Below the pieces are notes generated by a model that worked only from the letters and a program-made list of their open reading frames with translations, was not told the DNA's origin and ran no database searches. The position numbers and the translations under genes were made by a program. A DNA stretch of 64,000 nt, from assembly GCF_000613125.1 (NCBI RefSeq), contig NZ_HG964497.1, positions 4,427,127 through 4,491,126 on the forward strand. The letters are read 5' to 3'. Positions 1-7,843 of this stretch are shown one piece after another. The stretch comes from Bacillus sp. EB01. GTDB taxonomy: Bacteria > Bacillota > Bacilli > Bacillales > Cytobacillaceae. How positions within the stretch are numbered: the stretch's first letter is position 1; every line of letters begins with the position of its first letter.

Positions 1-1
1 T

Positions 2-553
2 GAATGGGCAGATGAAGAAGGAAATCTTGGCCCGGTATACGGAAAGCAGTGGCGTTCCTGGGAAGGTGCTGACGGGACAACAGTTGACCAGATCAGTGAC
101 TTGATAGAGCAAATAAAGACAAATCCCAATTCACGCAGGCTGATTGTGAATGCCTGGAATGTGGCCGAAATTGATAAAATGGCGCTTGCTCCGTGTCATT
201 GCCTGTTTCAATTTTATGTGGCTGACGGAAAGCTTTCATGCCAGCTGTACCAGCGCTCTGCTGACCTTTTCCTCGGTGTTCCGTTCAACATTGCTTCATA
301 TGCGCTGTTGACCATGATGATTGCACAGGTATGCGACCTTGAACCAGGTGAATTCGTGCACACATTTGGCGATGTACATATTTATAACAATCATATCGAG
401 CAGGTGAAGGAGCAGCTGAGCCGCGAACCAAGACAGCTTCCGAAAATGAACATTAATCCGGACGTAAAGGATATTTTTTCATTTAAATATGAGGACTTTA
501 CTATTGATGGCTATGATCCTCATCCACACATCAAAGGGGTTGTCTCTGTATGA
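2..553 (+). CDS. thyA: Thymidylate synthase, 5' end outside window
   Basis: Converts dUMP to dTMP using methylene-tetrahydrofolate. The reading frame is open from base 2, so the gene starts upstream of the window; 183 residues remain of a family length near 264. Visible landmarks are GPVYGKQWR near the left edge, the catalytic cysteine in APCHCLFQF, the [12 protein letters not shown] stretch of the dUMP site, [10 protein letters not shown] and the C-terminal [10 protein letters not shown]. The stop overlaps the next start by four bases (ATGA), so it is translationally coupled to dihydrofolate reductase, which recycles the dihydrofolate made here. Identity is certain; only the missing N-terminus is unknown. 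Confidence 0.97.
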   Translation, partial: EWADEEGNLGPVYGKQWRSWEGADGTTVDQISDLIEQIKTNPNSRRLIVNAWNVAEIDKMALAPCHCLFQFYVADGKLSCQLYQRSADLFLGVPFNIASYALLTMMIAQVCDLEPGEFVHTFGDVHIYNNHIEQVKEQLSREPRQLPKMNINPDVKDIFSFKYEDFTIDGYDPHPHIKGVVSV

Positions 554-1050
554 TTTCGTTTATGTGGGCCATGGATGAAAACAGGGTGATTGGCAGGGAT
601 AACAAGCTGCCATGGCATTTACCTGAGGATTTAAAATTTTTTAAACGTACAACAATGGGGCACCCGATTGCGATGGGCAGGAAAACGTTCGAATCAATAG
701 GAAAACCGCTGCCTGGCCGCGAAAATATTATTATTACCCGAAACAGGGACTACACCTTTGAAGGCTGTACAGTTGTATACTCTGTAAAAGAATTCCTTGA
801 TTATTGCAGGACAAAAGAAGAGGAAGTTTTCGTTATCGGCGGCGCTGAAATTTTCAAAGAACTGTTTCCGTATGCTGATAAGCTTTATTTGACGATGATC
901 CATGCCGATTTTGAAGGGGATACGTACTTCCCGATTTTCCGCCCGAATGAATGGGAACTCGATTCAAGAGAAAAAGGACTCAGAGACGAGAAGAATCCAT
1001 ATGATTACGAGTTTCTTATTTACAAAAGGAAATCCGGAGGGAAGCAATGA
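550..1050 (+). CDS. dfrA: Dihydrofolate reductase
   Basis: Reduces dihydrofolate to tetrahydrofolate with NADPH; cytoplasmic and the target of trimethoprim. The 166-residue length is typical of chromosomal DHFR. The N-terminus carries the family pattern with [19 protein letters not shown] (the acidic active-site residue lies here), followed by GRKTFESIG, the NADPH loop VIGGAEIF and DTYFP. It starts inside the thyA stop codon (4-base overlap) and its own stop overlaps the next start in the same way, giving a tight thyA-dfrA-plsC transcription unit. Confidence 0.97.
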   Translation: MISFMWAMDENRVIGRDNKLPWHLPEDLKFFKRTTMGHPIAMGRKTFESIGKPLPGRENIIITRNRDYTFEGCTVVYSVKEFLDYCRTKEEEVFVIGGAEIFKELFPYADKLYLTMIHADFEGDTYFPIFRPNEWELDSREKGLRDEKNPYDYEFLIYKRKSGGKQ

Positions 1051-1777
1051 TCAGGCTGGCAATCTGTTTTGCCTATATTTGCGGCTATCTCTTATACAGC
1101 ACCATTGAGCTTCGCCGCTTGAAAAAGCTCGACCTGGCCTTGCCAGTGGCAGTCCGCGACAAAATCATACATGCAACACCGAAACGCTGGTCGCGAAACA
1201 TCATGAAATTGACGGGGTCAAAGGTGACCGTAATTGGTGAGGAGAATATACCTAAAGGTGCTGTTGTGTTCATTTCCAACCATGAAGGCGATTTTGATGT
1301 GCCGGTGCTGCTCGGATATTTATCAAAACCGTTCGGATTCATTTCCAAGGTGGAAGTGAAAAAGGTACTGATTATGAGAAAGTGGATGGAGTTAATCAAC
1401 TGTGTTTTCATGGATAGGGGCGACCGCCGTCAGGCTATTGCATCTCTTCGTGAAGGAGCTGAAATGCTGAAGAAGGGACATTCACTGGTGATTTTTCCTG
1501 AAGGCACCCGCAGTAAGGGCGGTGTTGTCGGCATGTTCAAATCCGGCAGCTTTCGTCTCCCGAAAGATGGTGAAGTTCCAATAATCCCAATCTCGATTCA
1601 GGGTACATCGAATGTTTTTGAAAAAAATGCCGTCTCATAAGGCCCGCTGAAATTATTGTTACAATTGGTGAACCACTGATGCCGGAGATATTTCTTCAAA
1701 AAGACTTGAAGCAAGTCGCAGAAGAAGTCCGGCTGACCATTATTGCTAACATGGGTGATAACAGAAAGGTGTCCTAA
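1047..1777 (+). pseudogene. plsC: 1-acyl-glycerol-3-phosphate acyltransferase, frameshifted
   Basis: Family role: acylates lysophosphatidic acid to phosphatidic acid at the membrane. The first frame gives 197 residues with an N-terminal hydrophobic helix, the H-x4-D catalytic motif in NHEGDFD and FPEGTRS, then stops at 1638 after ...FEKNAVS. The missing C-terminus continues in another frame, reading RLIRPAEIIVTIGEPL and ending at TAA 1775-1777. Adding one base would restore a full protein of about 243 residues. The break lies just after a run of seven A (about 1621-1627), a classic slippage or sequencing-error site, so this may be an intact gene with a one-base error, a real mutation or transcriptional slippage. 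It overlaps dfrA by four bases. Confidence 0.85.
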
Positions 1778-1817
1778 TCAAAAACATCAGCCAATTAAGA
1801 TGGCTGATGTTTTTGAT
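1777..1817. terminator. Bidirectional terminator
   Basis: A perfect 17-bp inverted repeat (1777-1793 and 1801-1817) with a 7-base loop has A- and T-rich outer ends. It lies between the convergent plsC and the minus-strand small gene, so it can end transcription from both sides. Confidence 0.9.
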
Positions 1818-1819
1818 TT

Positions 1820-2059
1820 CTAGTCTTGATAACCAAATTGCTCATAGTGACTTAGCGCGCCTAACATCTTCCTAAATTCTTCAGGACTCCGAAATTCATC
1901 TTCCTGAAAGTGTGTTCGGATCCATTCAATCAATTCCGAAGGGCTGTTAAAGAAAACACCACTTGTATCGCTTTTTCGAATCATATAGCGGCCGTTGTCC
2001 TCATCAATTGTCACTTCGACTGGCAACGCGCCTTCAAAGCTATCCAATAAAAACTCCAT
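1820..2059 (-). CDS. Conserved hypothetical protein, 79 aa
   Basis: I do not recognise a named family. The product is small, acidic and soluble, with no membrane segment or cysteine; it contains EVTIDEDNGRYMIRKSD and an IEWIRTHF helix. I place the start at ATG 2059 because AAGGGAG lies eight bases upstream; a GTG nine bases further out overlaps that ribosome site and is less likely. It converges on the thyA-dfrA-plsC unit across a shared terminator. Confidence 0.7.
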   Translation of the reverse strand: MEFLLDSFEGALPVEVTIDEDNGRYMIRKSDTSGVFFNSPSELIEWIRTHFQEDEFRSPEEFRKMLGALSHYEQFGYQD

Positions 2060-2392
2060 CAATCCCACTCCCTTCGGATTCTATTTGGTATAGTATATGT
2101 AGTTAATTGCCGCAAAATCAAATTTGTGCGAACAATTTCTTGAAAAATACCGGGTATTTTTTCTTATGTAACCCTTGTCCTCGATTGACTTAAGGCCTCG
2201 TTCTTGTTACATTGATACAGGCAGGACATAGCAGTTAACCTGTTGCAAATGCCAAATATCACACAGCTTGAAATACGTGAGATTTTGTGAACTTACTATG
2301 AATTTTGAAGTGATTTACCCCAAATTGGCCAGTAAAGTACTATAATCATAGTAGATTTATAAATATGAAACTCTGAAGGGGTTGTAAACACT
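2060..2392. other. Intergenic region before tatA
   Basis: No gene is visible. A short hairpin at about 2143-2165 (AAAAATAC, 3-base loop, GTATTTTT) looks like an intrinsic terminator. A TATAAT at 2341-2346 is a likely -10 element for tatA, but I see no convincing -35 element at the right distance. Confidence 0.4.
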
Positions 2393-2593
2393 ATGTTGAA
2401 TAATATTGGTGTTCCTGGATTAATTTTGATCCTTGTTCTTGCATTAATTATTTTTGGACCTAAAAAGCTGCCTGAAATTGGACGCGCTTTCGGCCAGACA
2501 CTACGTGAATTCAAAAAATCCACTCGCGAACTGACTAGCGATGTTATGGAAGATTTTGAAGAAGATAAAAAGAATGCAGAGAAAAAAGCTTAA
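2393..2593 (+). CDS. tatA: Twin-arginine translocase subunit TatA
   Basis: Forms the protein-conducting assembly of the Tat export pathway for folded proteins. At 66 residues it has one N-terminal membrane helix (about residues 5-20), the hinge [14 protein letters not shown] and an amphipathic helix followed by a charged tail, which is the full TatA/E layout. AAGGGG precedes the ATG. tatC lies 215 bases downstream, so the pair forms a minimal TatAC system as in Bacillus. DmsA at 43.98 kb carries a twin-arginine signal and is a candidate cargo. Confidence 0.95.
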   Translation: MLNNIGVPGLILILVLALIIFGPKKLPEIGRAFGQTLREFKKSTRELTSDVMEDFEEDKKNAEKKA

Positions 2594-2808
2594 TCCAATA
2601 AATTGTAAACCACGGGGTTCACTTACCTTGCGAGCTTGAGGGCGGAGCTTGGGGAGGAGCCCTTTTCTACGCTAATTGGAAAGGTTATTTTCTTATTGCG
2701 CATATATGAATTTCGCCATTAGATGAGTATTTTGTTACCCGCTTTTAAACTGCTCTACCGGCCCGCAGTTTTAGAAAAAGGCAAAAAGTACACGGCAGGG
2801 AGAACGAT

Positions 2809-3552
2809 ATGGAAGATACAGAATTAAACTTAGTTGATCATCTGGATGAACTCAGGAAGAGGATTATCATCACCGCAGTTGCCTTTGTGGCATTCTTCAT
2901 TGCCGGATTCACGTACGTGGAGGAAATATATCACTGGTTTGTCCGCGATTTAGAAGTTAAGCTAATTGTGCTCGGACCAAGCGACATTGTCTGGATCTAT
3001 TTTGCATTGGCCTCGCTAATTGCCATCGCCGGAACCATTCCAGTACTGGCCATCCAGCTCTGGATGTTCGTCAAGCCAGCGTTAAAGCCAGTTGAACGAA
3101 AAATTTCCTTATCCTATATACCTGCATTGTTCATTCTGTTTATAGTTGGTTTGGCGTTTGGATATTTTGTTATATTCCCGAACGTCCTCAAATTTCTGGT
3201 CAATCTCGGCGGCGACATGCTTGTCACCAACTTTACCGCTGAAAAATATTTCAGGTTCATTTTGAATATGACCTTGCCATTCGGAGTTTTGTTCGAGCTA
3301 CCGGCAGTTGTCATGTTCCTGACTTCTCTAGGGATCCTGAATCCATATGTTTTAACAAAAATCAGGAAATACGCATATTTTGTGCTCATTGTAATTGCGA
3401 TTGTCATTACACCGCCAGATCCAATGTCCGATTTCCTTGTCATCATCCCATTGCTGCTGCTATATGAAATTTCGGTCAACCTCTCGAAATTCGTCTTCAA
3501 AAAGCGGCAAAAGCGGCTTGTGGCAGAGGAAGCGGAGTTCGCAGCTGAATAA
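2809..3552 (+). CDS. tatC: Twin-arginine translocase subunit TatC
   Basis: Receptor subunit of the Tat pathway; binds the twin-arginine signal and nucleates TatA. The 247-residue product starts with the cytoplasmic LVDHLDELRKR motif and has six predicted membrane helices. LPFGVLFELPAVVMFL and ITPPDP are conserved TatC landmarks. It is paired with tatA upstream. The next reading frame downstream is a decayed hydrogenase-maturation fragment; [NiFe] hydrogenases are classical Tat substrates, so the tat pair may once have belonged to a hydrogenase cluster (inference). Confidence 0.95.
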   Translation: MEDTELNLVDHLDELRKRIIITAVAFVAFFIAGFTYVEEIYHWFVRDLEVKLIVLGPSDIVWIYFALASLIAIAGTIPVLAIQLWMFVKPALKPVERKISLSYIPALFILFIVGLAFGYFVIFPNVLKFLVNLGGDMLVTNFTAEKYFRFILNMTLPFGVLFELPAVVMFLTSLGILNPYVLTKIRKYAYFVLIVIAIVITPPDPMSDFLVIIPLLLLYEISVNLSKFVFKKRQKRLVAEEAEFAAE

Positions 3553-3565
3553 TAGATGAAGATTG

Positions 3566-3594
3566 AACCCTGGCTATTGGCTGGGGTTTTTCAT
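3566..3594 (+). terminator. Probable terminator of tatC
   Basis: AACCC pairs with GGGTT around an inner CCTGGC/GGCTGG stem and is followed by TTTTTC. It lies just past the tatC stop. Confidence 0.6.
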
Positions 3595-3640
3595 TTGGAA
3601 AATGCTAATAGCATTTGAAATAAGTAGACATTTTAAAACT

Positions 3641-3760
3641 GATGAATGACATTTCAGGTTTCTGAAAGAGGCAAAGTGTCATTCATAACGCCGATAAATG
3701 ACATTTCGAGTTACCGAACTAGGCCAATTGTCATTCATACCCGCGATGAATGATAAAACA
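3641..3760. repeat. 52-bp palindromic tandem repeat, family F
   Basis: GATGAATGAC begins at 3641, GATAAATGAC at 3693 and GATGAATGAT at 3745, so the unit is exactly 52 bp with two full copies and the start of a third. In each full copy ATGAATGACA (or ATAAATGACA) pairs with TGTCATTCAT about 36 bases downstream. Inside is a smaller hairpin (TTTCAG/CTGAAA in copy 1, TTCG/CGAA in copy 2). The unit length matches families A and E elsewhere in the window although the sequence does not. Confidence 0.8.
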
Positions 3761-3871
3761 ATGCAGCCCCCCGAAATTACATGCATGTACATTCCCCAAT
3801 CTGGGATCACATTTGAAATTTCTCCTTTAACTGTTTACACATCCAACCAAGTTCAAAAATCCTTCCGAATC

Positions 3872-4135
3872 AATTTTTCACCAATAAATCCAATCGGCCC
3901 GTGCATGGTATCAGCTGAAGGAAGCTGTGCCGCGTTTTATCAATACATGGGAGACTGTCTGATGGAAAAGGAAAAGGTGGTGGATATTCTCCGCGAGTTC
4001 CCTGAAGGCCGGGATTCGGCTTTAATTGGTTCAGTTATTAATAAAGAACAAGGACGACTGTTGCTGGAAACCCAGCTCGGCTCAAGGCGGATTCTAAATA
4101 GGTTATCTGGGACCATGTTTCCGAGAATTTGCTGA
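3872..4135 (+). pseudogene. Fossil of hydrogenase maturation genes hypD and hypE
   Basis: A frame open since 3698 contains two C-terminal family signatures in the wrong arrangement. SPINPIGPCMVSAEGSCAAF is the end of HypD, the iron-sulfur scaffold for Fe(CN)2CO assembly; its usual leading cysteine is Phe here. About 8 residues later follows the end of HypE, with GSRRILNRLSGTMFPRIC including the C-terminal PRIC cysteine that is carbamoylated in active HypE. All catalytic domains in between are gone. A weak HypD-like IPQSG at about 3791 suggests the remnant begins earlier. No other hyp or hydrogenase gene is in the window. Best read as a deletion scar, not a working gene. Confidence 0.75.
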
Positions 4136-4147
4136 TAAAAATAATAC

Positions 4148-4182
4148 ACCCCCGCTTGCAATTCGCAGCGGGGGTTCAATTT
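4148..4182. terminator. Terminator between hyp fossil and sinR
   Basis: ACCCCCGCT (4148-4156) pairs with AGCGGGGGT (4167-4175) around a 10-base loop. It lies between convergent frames and probably ends the minus-strand sinR transcript. Confidence 0.75.
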
Positions 4183-4191
4183 TCTACATCA

Positions 4192-4557
4192 TCATTTTTG
4201 CAATTCTTCATTTACGGACTGTCTCTCCTTCTTCCAACTCTCGTATTTGATATATTTCCAATACTCCATGAAATCCTCTTTCCTCAACCCTTCCTTGATG
4301 GCTGTTAAAATCATTTCCTTCCATTCCTTATCGAGTTCTAATTCGGTTTGGTCTGTTTTACCCTCATTCCAGAGCAAGTATTCAATCGTTGTCCCTAGTG
4401 TAACGGCGACTTTGTTCAAAACCTGCAGTGAGGGATTTGTTTGAACACCTCTCTCAATTTGGCTCAGATAAGATTTTGAAACATCGGCCAGCTTGGCCAG
4501 TTCCGAAATCGAATACCCTTTCCGTTCTCTCATCTCCTTAATCCGTGATCCCAGCAT
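4192..4557 (-). CDS. sinR: SinR-like master regulator of biofilm genes
   Basis: DNA-binding repressor that in B. subtilis holds the tapA-sipW-tasA and eps matrix operons off. The first 65 residues form an HTH of the XRE/Cro type (IKEMRERKGYSISELAKLA... SKSYLSQIERG), and the C-terminus (LDKEWKEMILTAIKEG...) matches the SinR/SinI dimerisation region; 121 residues versus 111 in B. subtilis. It is transcribed away from the matrix genes, which is the conserved context. I find no sinI antagonist beside it, so the usual anti-repressor is either elsewhere or absent. Confidence 0.9.
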   Translation of the reverse strand: MLGSRIKEMRERKGYSISELAKLADVSKSYLSQIERGVQTNPSLQVLNKVAVTLGTTIEYLLWNEGKTDQTELELDKEWKEMILTAIKEGLRKEDFMEYWKYIKYESWKKERQSVNEELQK

Positions 4558-4718
4558 TTGAAATTCTCCTTTTTAAGCTACTCTACTATATATCTGTATA
4601 TTCATTATACAGAACAAAATATTCTTTATAAAATACAAAATAGTAAGAAAACAAGAGATAATACGAGATAAAGAACGATTTTCATTCTTTATTTAGAATA
4701 TTTGGGGATATTTAGGGT

Positions 4719-4777
4719 TTTTCAAGTTCACTAGGATGACATATACTCAACCTATAAAGTTCGTTAAAAAGAACAAC
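4719..4777 (+). promoter_or_regulatory. Matrix-operon promoter with SinR-type operator
   Basis: TTTTCA (4719-4724), 17 bases, then TATACT (4742-4747) is a plausible SigA promoter. Just downstream, GTTC (4759-4762) and GAAC (4771-4774) form an inverted repeat like the GTTCTYT half-sites bound by SinR. Further AGAAC half-sites lie near 4611 and 4671 between sinR and this promoter. The position after the start site would suit repression. Inferred from motif only. Confidence 0.5.
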
Positions 4778-4852
4778 TTGTGCGTTACATAGTTATAAGC
4801 AGCTGGAAAGCATCATACGCTCTTAAAGTTGGGCGGATGAAGGGGTGATGTA

Positions 4853-5470
4853 ATGAGCTATTTTACAAAAAGGTCGGCCAGATCACGAAAAGACCTATTC
4901 AAAACAAATAAAAAGAAATTCTCAATTATTATCAATCTTTGGCTTGTCTATTTCATTATTTTAGCTTCTATACCTTTAACCACCAATACATACTCGTATT
5001 TTAACGACAATGAGAAGATAGAGAATACTTTTAGAACTGCGGATGATTTTTGCTCCGATAAAGAGTATGCCAAGAAGTATAAAGAGGTCTGTAAATGTAA
5101 GGATAACTCAGGTTTAGGTAACGGAGGAGAATGTGGGGACGGAGATACAGAAACAGATAATCCTCCAGGTAATCCAAAAGACGATCACCCTAAACCAGGT
5201 ATAGGTAAACCTGAAAAACCAGAAAAACCAGAAAAACCAGAAAAATCAGAAGATCCGGAAGATCTAAAAAATGCCACTGAACCAGGGAGTTCAGAAAACC
5301 CAGGCGTCTCCAAAGAAGAGGGGACATCAAATAGTGATGAAAAATCCACAAACTTAGAGAAAGTCAAAGAAGCTGGATCAGAAGAAAATGTTTCAACTAA
5401 TGAAAATAGTTCACCTACAGAAAACACGGAATCTGGCGAAGAAAATATATCTATTGATGGATCAAACTAA
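4853..5470 (+). CDS. TapA-like matrix anchoring protein, minimal form
   Basis: First gene of the matrix island. At 205 residues it has a basic N-terminus, one hydrophobic segment (about 24-45) and then TYSYFNDNEKIENTF, an aromatic-Asp pattern like the start of mature TapA/TasA proteins and a likely SipW cleavage region. Four cysteines follow (about residues 68, 80, 82, 94). The rest is low complexity: PEKPEKPEK repeats and a Ser/Glu/Asn-rich acidic tail. B. subtilis TapA has a folded domain of about 100 residues in the middle that is missing here. AAGGGGTG precedes the ATG. Role in seeding or anchoring TasA fibres is inferred from position and N-terminal pattern. Confidence 0.65.
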   Translation: MSYFTKRSARSRKDLFKTNKKKFSIIINLWLVYFIILASIPLTTNTYSYFNDNEKIENTFRTADDFCSDKEYAKKYKEVCKCKDNSGLGNGGECGDGDTETDNPPGNPKDDHPKPGIGKPEKPEKPEKPEKSEDPEDLKNATEPGSSENPGVSKEEGTSNSDEKSTNLEKVKEAGSEENVSTNENSSPTENTESGEENISIDGSN

Positions 5471-5496
5471 CTTATACAACTGAGGAGGTAAAAGAC

Positions 5497-6069
5497 TTGA
5501 AGAAATCTTTAAAAATTGTTAGTAAAGCTACGACTATTTTACTCTCAATACTATTAATTCTGATGATATATCTAGTAGTTTCCTCAAAGATTAACGGCGG
5601 AGAACCTTCGGTTATGGGTTTCCAGTTAAAAACCGTCCTTTCTGGATCAATGGAACCTACTTTTAAAACTGGATCAATAATTGCTATTAAACCAGTAAAA
5701 GACCCTTCATTATTAAAAAAGGGTGATGTTATAACCTTTTGGAAATCTCAAGATGCATTGGCCACTCACCGAATAATTAAAGTATGGGAAAACGAAGGGC
5801 AAATGTTATTCCAAACTAAAGGCGATAACAATGATAATCCTGATTCTGAGGCTGTTGTTGGTCAGAACATAGTTGGAAAATATACTGGTTTCACTATTCC
5901 TTATGCTGGATATATAGCGGACCTTGGGAATTCTAAAGAAGGTTCTGCACTCTTACTAGTAATACCTGGAATTCTATTAATTTTTTACTCAGCACTAACT
6001 ATCTTCCGAGCAATCCGAGAAGTAGATAAAGTAACAAAATCCCAAAATGAAGTAGAGAAAACTGCATGA
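5497..6069 (+). CDS. sipW: Signal peptidase I, SipW type
   Basis: Membrane signal peptidase that processes TasA and TapA. The 190-residue length matches SipW. The catalytic serine is in SGSMEPTF; the general base position is histidine (ATHRIIKV) instead of lysine, the mark of the ER/archaeal-type SipW subfamily. Box E-like TKGDNNDNPD follows. There is an N-terminal membrane helix (about 10-30) and a C-terminal one (about 150-172). The start is TTG 5497 because GAGGAGGT lies seven bases upstream. It sits between the TapA-like gene and tasA, as in B. subtilis. Confidence 0.95.
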   Translation: MKKSLKIVSKATTILLSILLILMIYLVVSSKINGGEPSVMGFQLKTVLSGSMEPTFKTGSIIAIKPVKDPSLLKKGDVITFWKSQDALATHRIIKVWENEGQMLFQTKGDNNDNPDSEAVVGQNIVGKYTGFTIPYAGYIADLGNSKEGSALLLVIPGILLIFYSALTIFRAIREVDKVTKSQNEVEKTA

Positions 6070-6159
6070 AGGTTGTAACCTCATATGCAAAGCATAAGGG
6101 TTCAATATAAAACTTTACATACCTCACATAGATGAGGAGAAAGAGGAGGAGAAAGAAGC

Positions 6160-6978
6160 ATGAGTATTAAAAGGAAATTTGGCCTTGGTTTAGCATCAGC
6201 TGCACTAGGATTATCACTAATTGGTGGGGGGACTTACGCTTACTTCAGTGATGAAGCTACAATTCACAATGGTTTTGCTGCAGGAACTTTGAATCTTGAA
6301 GTTGGAAAGTATCCTGGTACACAATGGCCTGTTAACTTTGATCTTTCAAACCTAAGGCCGGGGGATGTAGTAGAAAGAACATTCGATCTTAATAATGTTG
6401 GCAGCCTTGCAATTGAAGACACTTATCTTGATTTTTCTAAAGTAGAAGTATCAAATCCGCTTGAAACTGGGGCATCTGCAAATTCATTCTTAAAAGCGTT
6501 AAACATTCATTATTTTGTTGAAACAGTACAGAATGGTCAAGAAAAAATTGATTCCCTTTTTGTACATGGTGAAACAATTACGTTAAAGGATGCCATTGAT
6601 GGGAATTATACAGGTAAAATTAAACCAGAATTCCTTGTTGGTGGAAAACTAAATTTAACACCAGAAGGAATTGATGTTGGGGATTACACAAGGATACGTA
6701 TCATGATTTCTTTCCCTGAAACAAATAAACCACAGAATGAATTGCAAGGAATGGTTGCCAAGGTTAACTTCAAGCTAGATTCTCGCCAAGTAATGGGCGG
6801 AAAATACTATGGTCCAAGTAAAGACAATGGACATATTACAGGAAACGAAGTACAAGGTATAGGTCAAGATTGGGATGACGAAGCCAATCCGCAGAAATAT
6901 ACGATTGATCCTACTAAAGGTGATATTGTAGATCCAGATCTAACTGATGATGAAGCTTGGAAAGATACTGGAAAATAA
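6160..6978 (+). CDS. tasA: TasA/camelysin-family biofilm fibre protein
   Basis: Major amyloid-like fibre protein of the Bacillus biofilm matrix, exported and cut by SipW. 272 residues: a signal peptide ends near GGGTYAYFSD, followed by the family landmarks FAAGTLNLEV, LSNLRPGDVVERTFDLNNVGSLAIEDTYL and IRIMISFPET. The C-terminus is acidic. GAGGAGGAGAAAG precedes the ATG. The gene is AT-richer than flanking regions, like the whole 4.6-7.7 kb island, which suggests transfer or different codon pressure. Confidence 0.93.
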   Translation: MSIKRKFGLGLASAALGLSLIGGGTYAYFSDEATIHNGFAAGTLNLEVGKYPGTQWPVNFDLSNLRPGDVVERTFDLNNVGSLAIEDTYLDFSKVEVSNPLETGASANSFLKALNIHYFVETVQNGQEKIDSLFVHGETITLKDAIDGNYTGKIKPEFLVGGKLNLTPEGIDVGDYTRIRIMISFPETNKPQNELQGMVAKVNFKLDSRQVMGGKYYGPSKDNGHITGNEVQGIGQDWDDEANPQKYTIDPTKGDIVDPDLTDDEAWKDTGK

Positions 6979-6997
6979 TTAAAATCAGTGGTCTAAG

Positions 6998-7045
6998 AGG
7001 TGGATGTTCATCCTGAAGGTGGATGTTCATTCACCTTTTTTTAAA
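6998..7045 (+). terminator. Terminator after tasA, with a short direct repeat
   Basis: AGGTGGATGTTCAT occurs twice (6998-7011, 7017-7030). The second copy forms AAGGTG/CACCTT followed by TTTTTTT, an intrinsic terminator that separates tasA from the next gene. Confidence 0.7.
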
Positions 7046-7086
7046 AGTTAAAAAACAAAGTAGAATGTTTAGAACGGAGAAAATAG

Positions 7087-7743
7087 ATGAAATCTTTATA
7101 TCTCGTTATGGGTATTTTACTATTTAGCTTTAATTTCTCCCCATTAATAATAGAAGTATTTGCACTTTCCGAAAAGGAAATCGATATAGCTACAAGTCCG
7201 GAAAAGGTACTCTTTAATATAGTAAATGCTAGACCGGGTGATGTATATTCAAATACTTTGACAGTAGTTAATTCAGGGACAGAAAATTATAACTACCTCT
7301 TTTCAAACAAGTTTTTAAATGGTACAAAGAAATTTTATAATGAACTATTATTAACGGTCTCAGATAAAAATGGAGATTTATATAATGGAAAGTTAATGGA
7401 CTTTGAAAAGTTGAACCTAAGGCCCCTTAATGCAAAATTAAGTGAAAAGTTAGTATTTTCTATTGAAGTACCCCTTGAACTTGGAAATGAATATCAAGGG
7501 ATGAGTAGCGAATTTGAATTCAAATTTTACGCCGAAGGCACTCTTGGCGGCTTAATCCCCCCAGACGATGTCCCACTAGGACCAATCGATACACCATTAG
7601 GGCCAATTAAGCTTCCGGATACAGCAACAGAAGCCTTCAACTTCCTTGCTGCCGGATTAATCATGCTAACTGTTGGCTTTTCAGTGAGGTATATTATCAA
7701 ATTTAAAAAGAAAATAACCGACACAAGTTTAACGAGACCCTGA
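7087..7743 (+). CDS. Secreted protein with LPDTA sortase signal, next to tasA
   Basis: No named family recognised. 218 residues: signal peptide (1-26), then a domain with NARPGDVYSNTLTVVNSGTENY, which echoes the RPGD...NxG pattern of TasA/camelysin proteins. A proline/glycine hinge with two PLGPI units follows, then LPDTAT, a 20-residue hydrophobic segment and a positive tail (KFKKK). That C-terminus is a cell-wall sorting signal; LPDTA/LPDTS is used by the class D sortase YhcS of B. subtilis. It could tie TasA fibres to peptidoglycan (inference). A terminator lies between it and tasA, so it may have its own promoter. Confidence 0.75.
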   Translation: MKSLYLVMGILLFSFNFSPLIIEVFALSEKEIDIATSPEKVLFNIVNARPGDVYSNTLTVVNSGTENYNYLFSNKFLNGTKKFYNELLLTVSDKNGDLYNGKLMDFEKLNLRPLNAKLSEKLVFSIEVPLELGNEYQGMSSEFEFKFYAEGTLGGLIPPDDVPLGPIDTPLGPIKLPDTATEAFNFLAAGLIMLTVGFSVRYIIKFKKKITDTSLTRP

Positions 7744-7772
7744 ACTGGATATAGGATATCAGGGTCTTTTGT
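7735..7772 (+). terminator. Terminator of LPDTA protein gene
   Basis: AGACCCTGA (7735-7743) pairs with TCAGGGTCT (7759-7767) and is followed by TTTT. The left arm overlaps the stop codon. Confidence 0.85.
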
Positions 7773-7843
7773 ACGTATACGGGCATAATTAGATTACATA
7801 AGACGTATTTTATAGGGTATTCGAAGAAGGGGAGCGGAGAGGG

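Noticed and set aside
2694-2712. 18-base match (TTGCGCATATATGAATTT) with 31874-31891, one difference
   Set aside because: AT-rich and short; flanking sequence is not shared, so chance is likely.
3698-3790. N-terminal part of the frame that contains the hypD/hypE fossil
   Set aside because: The first 30 codons run through family F repeat sequence and show no protein family pattern; no ribosome site precedes the ATG.
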